Below, one piece after another: positions 12,301-23,443 of a stretch of DNA of 64,000 bases (its first letter is position 1; the number at the start of each line of letters is the position of its first letter). Under the pieces are notes generated by a model that was given only the letters and a program-made list of their open reading frames with translations, did not search any database and was not told the origin of the DNA. Both the position numbers and the translations under genes were made by a program. This DNA is from Pempheris klunzingeri (lineage: Eukaryota > Chordata > Actinopteri > Acropomatiformes > Pempheridae): positions 8,770,328 to 8,834,327 of the forward strand of contig NC_092019.1 in the NCBI RefSeq assembly GCF_042242105.1, read 5' to 3'.

Positions 12301-15300
12301 CGGCCTTAGTTTGCACACCACCCTTCACCTTTTTTGGAGAGCTGGATTTGACCCGTGGGCTATTTACGAGCGTACTGAAAAGACAGAGGGTTTACTGTAT
12401 GTGTTTATGTATGAGATCTTCCTTTTTCCCGTCATCAACTCCCCAAGGCAACAACTGAACAAAAGAAAAGGTCTCAGTCAACACCAGAGGCTGAGATAAC
12501 ACCCACTAACAAATAATTGACAGTAATGCAGCATGGAGAGGTTACGTGCCAATCTGCCCAGCAGCGTTTCACTGGACCTCTGCCTCGTCCATGATGCTGT
12601 TAGACCCACTTCGACTGACTTCTTACATGTGAATCATGTTCTCACAAGTTCCCCACTAGATAAACGTTCATTCATAAAATACACTTTGTTTGTCTTCATT
12701 CTCTCAGCATCAGACGACTGGCTGAAAACCCAAAGCACAGCAGATACTCCAGGCCGTCAGTTTTGATGATGTCTGCTAAATGAGAGGCCGCATGTGTTTG
12801 GAGGGAAACATCCTTATCGGAAGCTCTAGTAAAATATCAACTGCTGGCAGCCTGCTGTAGTGTTTGGACATGAATTCATTCACTCATGTGATGGCATCCA
12901 AAATAAACTGTTGGTCAAATAAACACGGCTCCATTCTGGTAAAATATTGTTTTTGTAAGCTTGGATGGGGTCAACAACTTCCCCGTCAGTTCAAAATGTC
13001 AAAGGAACAGAAGTTTGTTATTTTTGTGCTCTTTTAGTAAATCACCTGAGGGACGGCAAATCTAATTTGAATCCTGCCTGAGCAAATTCTTCAGAACTAC
13101 ATGCAAAGAAAGACAGTTTGTCAACAACTGAATTTCAGTTAATTATTTGTTTCATCAGTAAGGGCTAAATATAAGACATAGAGCGGAGAGATGCAGAGGC
13201 AGCTTTAGGTACTCTGTCTCATTCGGTGCGCTGCTTTGTTTGTCTAAAACAGACATTTGATTAGTCTAAGCACTTATGTACAGATTAGTTTCTGGACACC
13301 AGCCTACCATCTGTCTTCCTACTATTGTTGTTGCTGATTGTATTTTGAATTTCAGTGACGTGCAGCAACATGGACAGAGCCCATCTATAGTTTAGCTGAG
13401 TGGCTTCAGATGACAGATAGATGATGGACTGAACGAGAATTTAGAGAACTTTAGAATTTCTTTTTTCTTTTTTTCGTCCACTTTTCAATCAGGCAACAGC
13501 CCTGAAATGCTGCCACAACAGCTCTAGATTTAAGCAAGCTTTGCCTAAATAAACTTTCTTTCACAAACGTCATGCCACATCCTAACGCCGTTACAAATAT
13601 TTCCCTCGGGTATTCCACTTGATGTAAAGTGATGTATTTCCTAAAGTGTGCATCGCTCTGGTCAGTTCTCACACTCTGATGTTGTTGCAGGCTGTATTTT
13701 AATCAGATCAGCAGCACGTGCAGCTGGATCTGAGATGTTCTCAGTGTTCAGATGAAAGATGTGAGGAGAGACTTAATGGCGACATTCAGGATTGTTTAGA
13801 CTGCTCAGCTGTTTGATGAGCGACATGGCTTCGGCTGAAAAATCACCATACTTCACCCCACTCTTGCCTCTTAACAAAATCCCCTCAGTATTTCCTTCTG
13901 CTCATCATTTTGTGTGCAGATCATTGGTGGAGTGCTGTGCCCTTGACTGTTGGCTTGCATCACTGTAGTTTCTCAGACATGAAGACAGTAATGCTCAGAA
14001 TAAGCCAAGCAGATTTAACATTAGTTAAAGGACCACGTCCATGATATCACCTGTCTGTGTCCTCTGCTAATCCACTATGAGCTTCCTGTCTGGCACAAGA
14101 GGTCAGGAAGAGAAGAGCACAGAGCAGGAAACGGTCCAGGTCACTCCCATTATTAGCTGAAGAAATGTGGAGATGCAGATGCTGGTCCAGAATAGACACG
14201 ACACTGTGAAGACACACACATGATGCACGCACATACGGTGTAAACTAGGAGAACACCCAGCAGTGTTTGTTTATTAGTTGTTTATGTGACAACAATGGTT
14301 GGCGTAAACAGAGGTTTTGATGACCTCAGGGCGTCTCTTACCATCTTCTCTGTGTATAAATATAAGAGGGCTAAATATAGAAAGCAGCTGGATTCTGTCA
14401 CTTTCACATTGATAACAATAGAATAGAGGAGAAAGGAAGCATTTCTTTTGTTTAGAGTCTGCAGCTATTTTAGTAAGAGTGATGATGTTACAGACGTGAG
14501 TACAAACCATGGCTCTGCGTGCAAAGAATAAACAGAACTTGGAGGACTGTGATGGTAAGAATTACTCTGCGATGTTGCATAATTGTATCTGCAATACCTG
14601 AAAGACCTATAGATGTGTCCATTCATTGATCTTTAATGAGAGACAGTGCAGCGTTTTATACATATGGTTCCTAAAATATGTTGCCTGATATAATTTTGTG
14701 TATGCCCAAAACAACTGTCAAACAAACTTGCAGGTGTGATAAAGAGATGAAAGCCCAGTATCTGTCAGTCCAGGTATTTGTAATTGACTTTGAAATGAAA
14801 TGAAGCTTATCAAACCTTGGAGACTGCTGGAGTGTGGCTGACAGGAGTGGAAATAAAAGAATAAAAATTAAATGATTGGGATCTGCACAGCCGACTGATA
14901 ATAAGGAGCCACTTTCTGATTCTGCTTCACCGTCACTTCAAGGGACCGCTTTCCAAAAATCATCTTTGCCACGTCTACACTCCCAGTGACAGAACTGGCT
15001 AGCAGTCTTTTCACATTTTGTATGATATTGTGATTATGTTCTATTTAGCTGAAATCTTCGGCAATAATATTTGGAGGAAAACACTGATTAAAGTCAGAGT
15101 GACTGTCTTCAGAGATACTGTGTGTTGTTTTTAAGTGTATTAGACTGAGTGAGTGTTATTTCCAAATCCATGGATTTCTCAATGAAATCCATAAAATGCT
15201 GTTTCTGGGGATAATTTCTGTACAATAATCTTGTGAGGAGAGCAAGGGTAAGATGTTCTGCAACACACACGCACACACACACACGGACTGACATATATTC

Positions 15301-15600
15301 AGTCAGTATGGTTGCACTGCCCTTTAGTTTACATCAGCCATATTTTGAACAGGGTGGAGACGACGTGTCTGGCAGTAGGCATCGCACATAGACACATACT
15401 CATGCACACAAACCATTCTAACGCCACATGTACAGGCTAAGCACTGATTATTATCGTTGTGAGTGAGCAGTAAGTACTTCCTGCTTCTTTATGCTACTGT
15501 GATGCTATAAAGTGACGTCATGTGAACACTGTAATGGGAATGAAGACATTTATTGCCAAGCAAGTTTTCACATTAGAAAAGGTCTCTGATAAACCTCTGT
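9311..15600. other. Long non-coding region, no gene recognised
   Basis: About 6 kb without a convincing exon series on either strand. A GC-richer patch at about 10440-10640 and another near 11000-11170 stand out from AT-rich surroundings and could be conserved regulatory DNA, but nothing in the sequence alone proves it. Short frames here look random. Confidence 0.35.
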
Positions 15601-15616
15601 ATATTGGGACATAATC

Positions 15617-15712
15617 CTTCCATCCATCCACTGTCTATACCACTTATCTGTCAGGGTTACTGGGGGCACCCTGAACTGGCTGCCAGTCAATCACAGGGCT
15701 AACACATAGAGA
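15617..15712 (+). mobile_element. Degraded teleost retroelement 3' tail
   Basis: It starts CCATCCATCCACTGTCTATA, continues with ACCACTTATCTGTCAGGGTTA, and carries CACCCTGAACTGGCTGCCAGTCAATCACAGGGCTAACACATAGAG in pieces. This pattern is a frequent interspersed fish repeat, the 3' part of a non-LTR element. The assignment is from memory of the pattern; the copy is diverged. Confidence 0.5.
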
Positions 15713-15870
15713 AAAACATGATGGCACATTTGCTGCTAATTTTGACTCATTTCCCAATTTTGAACTTGAAATACTTTTGTCCTGTCAGCAGCAGGAACAC
15801 GATTTCTGCAGAAGAGTTCAGAGAAGGTTAATCCCTGTTTATCTATTCTATTCTATTTTTTGTAATGCAG

Positions 15871-16061
15871 TACAGTTCAACAGCACCACAAACTACATCC
15901 TCCAATTGAATACAGTTGAATCTACACCTCTCTAAAACACTTTCACCAAACTAAAACTAAACATCAGAACTTTCAACTTCATTTTTAGTTTAAACTATTT
16001 TAGCGGGTGTAGATTCAGCTGCATTGAAATGGAGGATGTAGTTTGCGGTGCTGTTGTATGT
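15871..16061. repeat. Long imperfect hairpin (MITE-like inverted repeat)
   Basis: Arm 15871-15937 is nearly the reverse complement of 15997-16061. Shared blocks are CAACAGCACC, CAAACTACATCCTCCA, TGAATCTACACC and CTAAAA. The 59-base centre also has partly complementary TAGTTTAAAC / AACTAAAAC pieces, so the whole 191 bases could fold as one hairpin. No protein is encoded. Best guess is a small non-autonomous DNA transposon. Confidence 0.7.
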
Positions 16062-16209
16062 AAACCACAAAATGTCAAATCCTAACTGGTATGATTGTCT
16101 GTTCATGATACATATACGTATACATGCCAATCAAGATTTTGTACGTAACATTTCGTTATTTACGTAACAAACAATTGTTCCCAAACATAACATCTCTAAA
16201 AATAAAACC

Positions 16210-17861
16210 ATGAAGAAAAAGGCTAATGTTTATAAGTATAATATTTTGCCTTCCTTTCACTACCTGCCTTGTGAACTAGTTTTATACAGTACTGTTTACT
16301 GTGGGTCCTGTTACATAAACCAATGGGCCAAGCTTATCAGTGTAGTAAAGCTACTTGAGGACATGAGCACACACGCAGGTCCGTTTTGTTCGCACAAAGG
16401 GGAGAGCCAGGGTGTGTTTTCTCCAGACACGAGAGTCTGTCTCTCTCTCCTTCCTGCCTGTCTCGTCCTCATGTCCTCAGCTGCCGTCGTCTCTGTCAGT
16501 CTGTGTGTCACATGTCTGTATAATGTGCTCACAGACACAAAAATGTCTAACATAAATATATTCTATTTTCACTCTGCTCAATGTATTTGGTGTGTTGTCT
16601 GTGTGTTTGCTAACAGAATTGAAACAGACACACCATACATGTGTTACACTGCACTCTACAACAAGGCGATAAATGTCCTGATATAATCTATCACTGTATA
16701 GTTTTATGGCTAATGTGTTGGCAAACATTAATTTACTTAACACAACCACAGAAGAACATTGACATTCATTTGGAGCTGTGTCTTTTTAGCAGTTTTCATC
16801 TAATCCCCCCAAATTATGTGAGTTTTCAGTATAATGTTCAACTTTCTTCCCCATCTCGTCAATATCTTTGTATTTCTCCTGCGCTGGGCAGGTATCTCAC
16901 AGTGTGTTTAAGGCACAGCAATTATGTTTTGATATCCACGTTGCTACTACTACTACTAAAGCATCTATACCATCATCGTCAAGTAAAATATTATGGTTAG
17001 ACATGTGTGTTTAATACATCACCGTACAATTCCCAAAAAGTTCTGTCTAAGTGCTGCACCGTGGTTAAAAGCAGAGGCTGCTAATGAGCTGCTTTCACTG
17101 TGTGGCTGATGTAGCCAAGGTTGTCTGTCTCACTTGAGACCTTTATGACTGATGTGCCGATTAATCAAAACTTAGGTTGAGCATTAATATCAGTTATGCA
17201 TCAGTTGGGATGGAGCAAGTCAGATGCACATAAAGACTGCAACATGTGCTCAAATAAAGCCTCTCATGATGTCACTGAATAAAAATGAGCCAGCCAGAAA
17301 GGGAAGAAACGCTGCTAAAACGAATGTGATACAGAGCAGCTGTCAGTGTGTGCCCACCCTTGTTAATGGCCCTCGTTAACAGATCTCATTAAGAGCACAC
17401 TCTGTTCTAATGAGCCATAATAGCACCTCCTGATAATCAACCTGATAGTTGGCCCCTTTGGACTCTCTACCCTTTGATTGGCTGGCTGCAAGCCGGTGTG
17501 GAGACACTGATAGGCTATCAAGGGGGAGGTGGGAGGGGCGGGCTGGCTGTTGGCCAGTAGAAGTGATAGGACCCAGAGGAACGAAATTTGACTGGCAGCG
17601 GGCACCAACACCATGTAGATGAAAGGGCAGTGACATTAAGTGTGTTTGTGTGTTTCAGTTAAAGATGGTCACTTGGCTGACCCTTTAATCCGAGCCATGT
17701 TACAGCGTGAAGAATCAAACTTTAGGTTATGTCCAAAAAATGTGGGTCATGCATGAGTTTTTTTCCCAGAGCTTTTTGTAAGAATATCCTGTAGGCTCAC
17801 AGGGGACATTTTGGCATGTCACAGCAGAAAAAGCACTTTGCAAACGATAAAAATGAATGAT
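16210..17861. other. Non-coding region, nothing recognised
   Basis: Several overlapping open frames exist at 16210-17000 on both strands but carry no family motif or supporting splice structure. The 17340-17660 part is GC-richer (for example GGGAGGTGGGAGGGGCGGGC) and might be regulatory. No gene called. Confidence 0.35.
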
Positions 17862-18423
17862 GCCTGAATTCCATTTAGCTGCTGCAGTTTCAGGATCCTT
17901 GTTTTGTGCACGCTGGCTCATTGTTACACTGTCACGGCTCACTGGGACACTTGAGCACAACAGAGCCATCGTTGATGTTATTACCTGCACTTTTCCTATT
18001 ATGACATGTCAAAATGTCCATTGCCTATTCAGATAAATTAGACAGCTATTTACTCATTTTTTTTCGTGCAGTAGTAAATGGACAGCATATTCATAAGTAG
18101 GTTTAATATCACATAGATTCAATTTTTTTGACACCACAACTGGATGGAAATTAGATGAATGATTAAGTGAAGCTGCTTTGAGTGTTTGAGTTTTCCCACT
18201 GAAGTCGTGAATCAGTAAATGGCGCACAAGTGTTCTATTTACAGTCTATCTGTTGGTTTTCAACAGAAGTCAATGGATCTGTGTCGCTGTGGCACCATGT
18301 CAGGCTACATTAGTGATGGCTCTGTTCTGTTCAGGTGTCCCAGTGAGCCGTGACAGTGTGACTGTGAGCCAGCATTAACAACACCAGGACCCTTAAAGTG
18401 AAGCAGCAAAATGGAATTCAGCC
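17862..18423. repeat. Fold-back element with 109-bp inverted arms
   Basis: 17862-17970 is the reverse complement of 18315-18423 along its whole length with no indels and roughly 15-20 mismatches by hand count. The best block is CACTGTCACGGCTCACTGGG on one side and its complement on the other. The 344-bp centre is AT-rich and has no open frame. Looks like a fold-back or MITE-type DNA transposon copy; its outer limits may reach further than given. Confidence 0.75.
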
Positions 18424-18950
18424 TGGTTTTATTTTTGCTTGCTCAGTAGCGTGACTTGCTATGACTAGAACAGCGCCATAAAAGGCCTATAATGATGAAA
18501 TAGTACATACCCTTTAATGCCAGTTGAAAAGTATTGGGCATATTTCTACACATCACTGACTTTTTACTTTGATTACTTTTTTTGATTTGACTTTGATCTG
18601 ACAATCAAAACTATCAGATTCAGTTCCTTTTGCAATCACAGAGTACAGGCTGTTTGTCAAAGTTGGGACAATGTTTTCTTTGTAGTAGAATGGGTGTCAC
18701 TGAGGTTTGTTGATTTCAGCATCCTAAAGGATGTGAGTTTTCAGCAAATGTGAGTGGTGGCATGTGTGGTGAATTTGGCGTGCTGTCTGTGCAGTTTGGT
18801 GCGTGTGCTCAAGGAGATTGTGGCCCTTTTTAAGAGAGAGAAGGAAAAAATGATGGAATGATAAAAATATCTTTCCCCATCTCTACTTCCCCTGGGGCTG
18901 CCTCCCCTGCTTTCATCCGGTAGCCCGAAGGGAGAGAGAGGGAACAGGAT

Positions 18951-18969
18951 GGAGAGAGAGAGAGAGACT

Positions 18970-19009
<40 letters not shown>

Positions 19010-19190
19010 GTAAAAAAAAAAAGGTAGAAAAGAAAAATAAGGATAGACAGAGAATAGTTTGGTAGTCAACAAAAAGAGAGAAATAGGAAGATAATGAGAA
19101 GAGGATGGACATCATTCAGTCATCTGTTGTGGTTAAAAGAGGGATGAGAGAGCAGTGCTTTCTCTCTCTCTCTCCCTCTCTCTCTCTTTT
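18951..19190. repeat. (GA)n and (CT)n tracts upstream of the NCAM-like promoter
   Basis: GA-rich repeats run through about 18951-19005 and a (CT)n tract through 19159-19190, ending 45 bases before the TATA box. The two tracts are complementary, so they could pair, and each is a purine/pyrimidine mirror tract. Confidence 0.85.
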
Positions 19191-19234
19191 AACCCCACCC
19201 TTACTCGTTTCCTCTCATCTCCACTCTTGAGCCC

Positions 19235-19242
19235 CTATATAA
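19235..19242 (+). promoter_or_regulatory. TATA box of the NCAM-like gene
   Basis: CTATATAA lies 232 bases upstream of the start codon, just after the (CT)n tract. This position fits transcription starting near 19265-19275, giving a 5' UTR of about 200 bases. Confidence 0.55.
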
Positions 19243-19473
19243 CCTCTGACACAGACCCCCTCCATATCGTAGTTACGTTAGGTGTTTAGGTAACAACAGG
19301 TGTCTCCATGGCAGCCTGATACAGAGTTACAGATATCTGACATTTTTTTGTGTGTCACAGATTTTCAGGTTATTTTGTACATTTTTTAAGAGCATCCTGT
19401 CCAGTTGTTGTGACTGGAAAACCTAAGTATTCAGACTCAACAGACAAAGTGCAGGGCCTACAAAAGCTTTAAC

Positions 19474-22400
19474 ATGACGAACCAATCAGCTCTCATCCTA
19501 AGAATGACCTTGCTGCTGCTGCTGCTGCTGGTGAATGGCACAGGTAAGATCTGTTGATAGTATTACAACTTTAGCTGGAAAGACGGTGTTACAATTACAT
19601 GTTTTTATTCACGCCATATGGCTGAATGTAAGTTTATGTTAGAAATAAACTGTAAGCAGGAAGAAACTCAGGAAATAACCAATATGTGAATTGCAGATGG
19701 AGAGGCTGATGAATTATTATATTATTATCAAGATGGTTTTTACATTATGATCTACTTTTTATCAGCACAGTCATCACTACTCAGTGACTGTTTCTGTTGC
19801 TAATTTCTGCCAAGGTTAGTCTAGTAGTCATGAGGAATTTACCTTGTCGATATACATCAATCTGTTTTGTCTGTTTTGTCAAATTAATCCAGTCTTCCTC
19901 ACAGAGCATCAGTTGAGAACAGGTTATTGTGTACTGGATAGCTATAAGTTAGGTTTTAGTGTAGAAAAGTGTTGCGCATGTGGTTAAAAGCATTCGTACA
20001 GACCAATGCTGTAGTTCATGAAACATTACTAACACACATTTAAGTGGTTGGCCAACAGGTATTATGAAATCAGAAGTAGTTTTGGTGGGTTTTTTTCAAT
20101 GAAATGAGGAGTTGTTCTCTAAAAAGCAGAAACCGATACAAAAGAAAAGTAAAACTCTTCTACTCTCCTCTTCAAGATGCAAAAATGGATTTCATCACCA
20201 GTAAGCAAGACATTTTGGTGGGAGAGGAGATGTTATTGTTGTGTAAAGGTGAGTCGTTTCTGTTTCATTTGATGACTTTGATGTCCAAATGAATGAAATA
20301 TTTAAATTTGAACCTCCTGTTTGAAATATGCCTCCACTTTTTTTTTTTTCCCACTCTGCCCGTTCCTCCCTTCCGTCTGCTCTCCTGTCCCAGCTGGGGG
20401 AGAGGGAGAGATAACGTGGGAGAAGGATAGGGAAGAAATCGATGATGAGAAAATTATCTCAAAGGTGGATGAGACATCTTCTAAACTGACCATTAAGAGG
20501 GCTACGATGCAGGACGCGGGCAGGTACACCTGTCTGTGTGTGTTTGACAGCGGACACAGGGATGAGGTTCACATACAGATGTATGTTTATGGTGCGTAAC
20601 ATCTGGCTGCACACACACTTGAATGGTCACTTGTCTCGTACACAGATCTTTTTTATTGAGGTAGAAATTGGTAAGGTCTTGTTAAATAATCTGAGCCCAA
20701 TGTTGATGGTAGTGTCACTCATTTCGTTGCCTTATTGCACAGAAAATAAGCACCTTAACTGTCTCCTCTTTGGTCAGAGGGTCCATCATTTGGAGGCACG
20801 ACCACCTACCATGAGTTTCTGGAAGGCACAAATGGGATGGTGCCATGCTTGGCGACTGGTCAGCCAGCAGTGGATGTTTTCTGGCTCAGAGACAAGCAAA
20901 AAATCCCCACTAATGGTGAGAGCAGCACCCTTCTCCATCACAGACGTTACAGGTGGCAACAACATTATTTACATAAACGTATATGTTAAATGTCAGTTTT
21001 GTATGCAACCCCAGTGACACGTTAGATACTTAATTTACACATATCTAAAGCAGATCAACCTCCATGTACTCCTCCATATACAGTGTAATTACTTGGTATA
21101 ATTATGTTCTATTCTATAGTGTTTTAAATGCTGTTTTAAAATGACCCACAAAGAATTATTACTAAGCAGTCCCCCTCAGCTCAGCACTGAAGAGCTTAAG
21201 TTAAAGTTAATTGTTTAATTGTTAATTGTGATTTTCCAGCCCACAGCTTTACTGTTTAGTTTCACCCTTACTTCTCATCAGTGTTGGCAGTAGTGAAACA
21301 TTTCTAACATCCAACTGTATACTACTTGATGAGCACCAAACGGCAGCTCGCTTGTGAACATAGTGACGTGTTTAACAGAAACACAACTCAATATAACTGC
21401 TGATGTTTCTCCATCTATGCTGGATAGATAATAAGAAACTGTCTGCTAACACATTCACATTGACAACTTTGTAAGGTGATGATATGTCAATGTTGTGTTT
21501 ATCAAAAGTGAAAAATTCTCCATGTCCATGTCAATATTCCTGTAATACAGCTTGGTAAATGCAAGCCTTGAGTGAAAATGAGAAATCAGATCACCTTTAC
21601 AGTGGTGGTGCAATCTTTAAAACTTAAAGAAACATTGTTTTGGGTCAGTAATTGGGGGGTACAGTTCATACAGCTTTCCATCACCCGTTGTGTCTGTCTC
21701 TGCATTATTGAACACTCACTACAGAGGGAAGTCGTGTGCGTAAGCTGTCTGATAACACACTCCTTATTGAAAAAGCGAAGAGAGAGGATGCTGGGACATA
21801 CGTGTGTCAGGCCCAGATCAGAGGAAGACCCACCTTTCAGAAACTCTCCGTCTCTATTGTGGTCAACGGTCAGTATCCTTTTCACTTCAACATTAAAAAG
21901 CCTTTCTGGCTCTTGCAAAGCCTGTTGTTGGTAACCTAGCATTGAGCGTTGTGGTCAGGGATGCTTTAATGGTCAGGCACTTTGCTTGTCAAACAAATTT
22001 TGCATTTCAAGTGTAAATTAAGCATTTTGACTAGCTTATGATTTCCTCCTGCAGCTCCACCTACTGTACATCTGAAAGAGGCAATGAAAAAAGTGATGGC
22101 TGGACCAGAAACCAACGTTTCCTTACTGTGTTTGGTGGACGGTGTACCAAAACCCAACATCACCTGGACCATGTAAGTCCTGACTTGTTAAATCTCCCAT
22201 TATGCTCGATATGTTGATAATGTAAGTATAATATGGTATAAATGTAACTGATCTAAACCTATTTTCTCTCGTTCATTTACATCATTACAAAAGTTTAAAG
22301 AACACATTCATTTCTTTCCTTCATTTCAGTTGACTGAGATGTTGTTCATGAATATTAATTTTTTCCCCACAACCTTGACTTGGGATAATCTCCCATCAGC

Positions 22401-23411
22401 AACAAAACTGGGTCATTTTGTGTTGCTGTCTAGACTAGTATCCTGACTCTCAGTTTGCTAATGGAGCATAACATCTTGTCCGTGTGCCAGTGGGTGGAGA
22501 AGAGCGCATGTGTGTCCAACAAAGAGACATGCATGTGTGTTGCCTTATCATCTCTACTAATGTCCTGTGGCATTGCATTTCCCCTCTTGTGGCCTTTTTT
22601 TTTTCCTATCCTCCATTAAGTTTGCCTGCACATATATGGATGGCCTAATGCTGTCTTTTGGATCCATATGAATAACAAACCCTTTACTCAATGTGTGTTT
22701 TACTCTGTATCTCCTACTCACAGGCCACTGACCTTTGACTCTTCACATCACCAGTTTAACACAGACCGCAGCCAGTTGACTATAAGGTCTGTTGCCAGGG
22801 CCGACTACGGAGAGTATATCTGCACCGCCATCAACAAGATAGCTGAGAGCAGCGCTGCCTTCATGCTTAATGTTTTTGGTTAGTTCAAATACATATTCTC
22901 TTTTTGCAACTCTTTGATAACTCCATTAAATCACTGAAACACAACAAGCAACATAAAACGAGAATGAACTTATAAATTACAAAACATGAAGCTGCTTTTC
23001 GACCATGGAGCTCTTTATCCTGTTGAAATGTGACGTTTCTTTAAATTTTGGGGAGGTTTTTTCTGTCGTGATGGTGGAGATGTTTCATTTCAGAGGCCCC
23101 AGAGGTGTTTGTGTCAGCAGAGCAGCAGAGTGTACCAGTGGGTGAGCGTGTATCTGTGTCCTGTAACGTCTCTGGCCATCCTCAGCCTGAGCTACACTGG
23201 CTCAACAAGCACAATGGACAAACACTGGTACGAATGCATGGACACACACACACACACACACATCAAACAAATATTTTGACACTTTTAGTTTTGTCAGTAA
23301 AAACAACACAGTTCAGAAAAATGTTGTTCCATTAGTGCGATCCATCCAAACACACAACACTGTGGGCCCCATACTGTGGGTGTTTCCTGGCCCCCATTAA
23401 GGGTGTAATAG

Positions 23412-23443
<32 letters not shown>

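Noticed and set aside
12285..12360. Possible tRNA-derived SINE head (GGTGGTGCAGCGG ... GGATTTGACCCG)
   Set aside because: Box-A and box-B-like pieces are there, but spacing and sequence are too diverged to call.
18741..19115. Long minus-strand frames rich in Ser and Leu
   Set aside because: They are translations of the (GA)n microsatellite.
20538..21017. 159-codon plus-strand frame inside the NCAM-like gene
   Set aside because: It crosses intron and exon in the wrong frame; the true exon 20778-20915 uses a different frame with clear Ig2 sequence.
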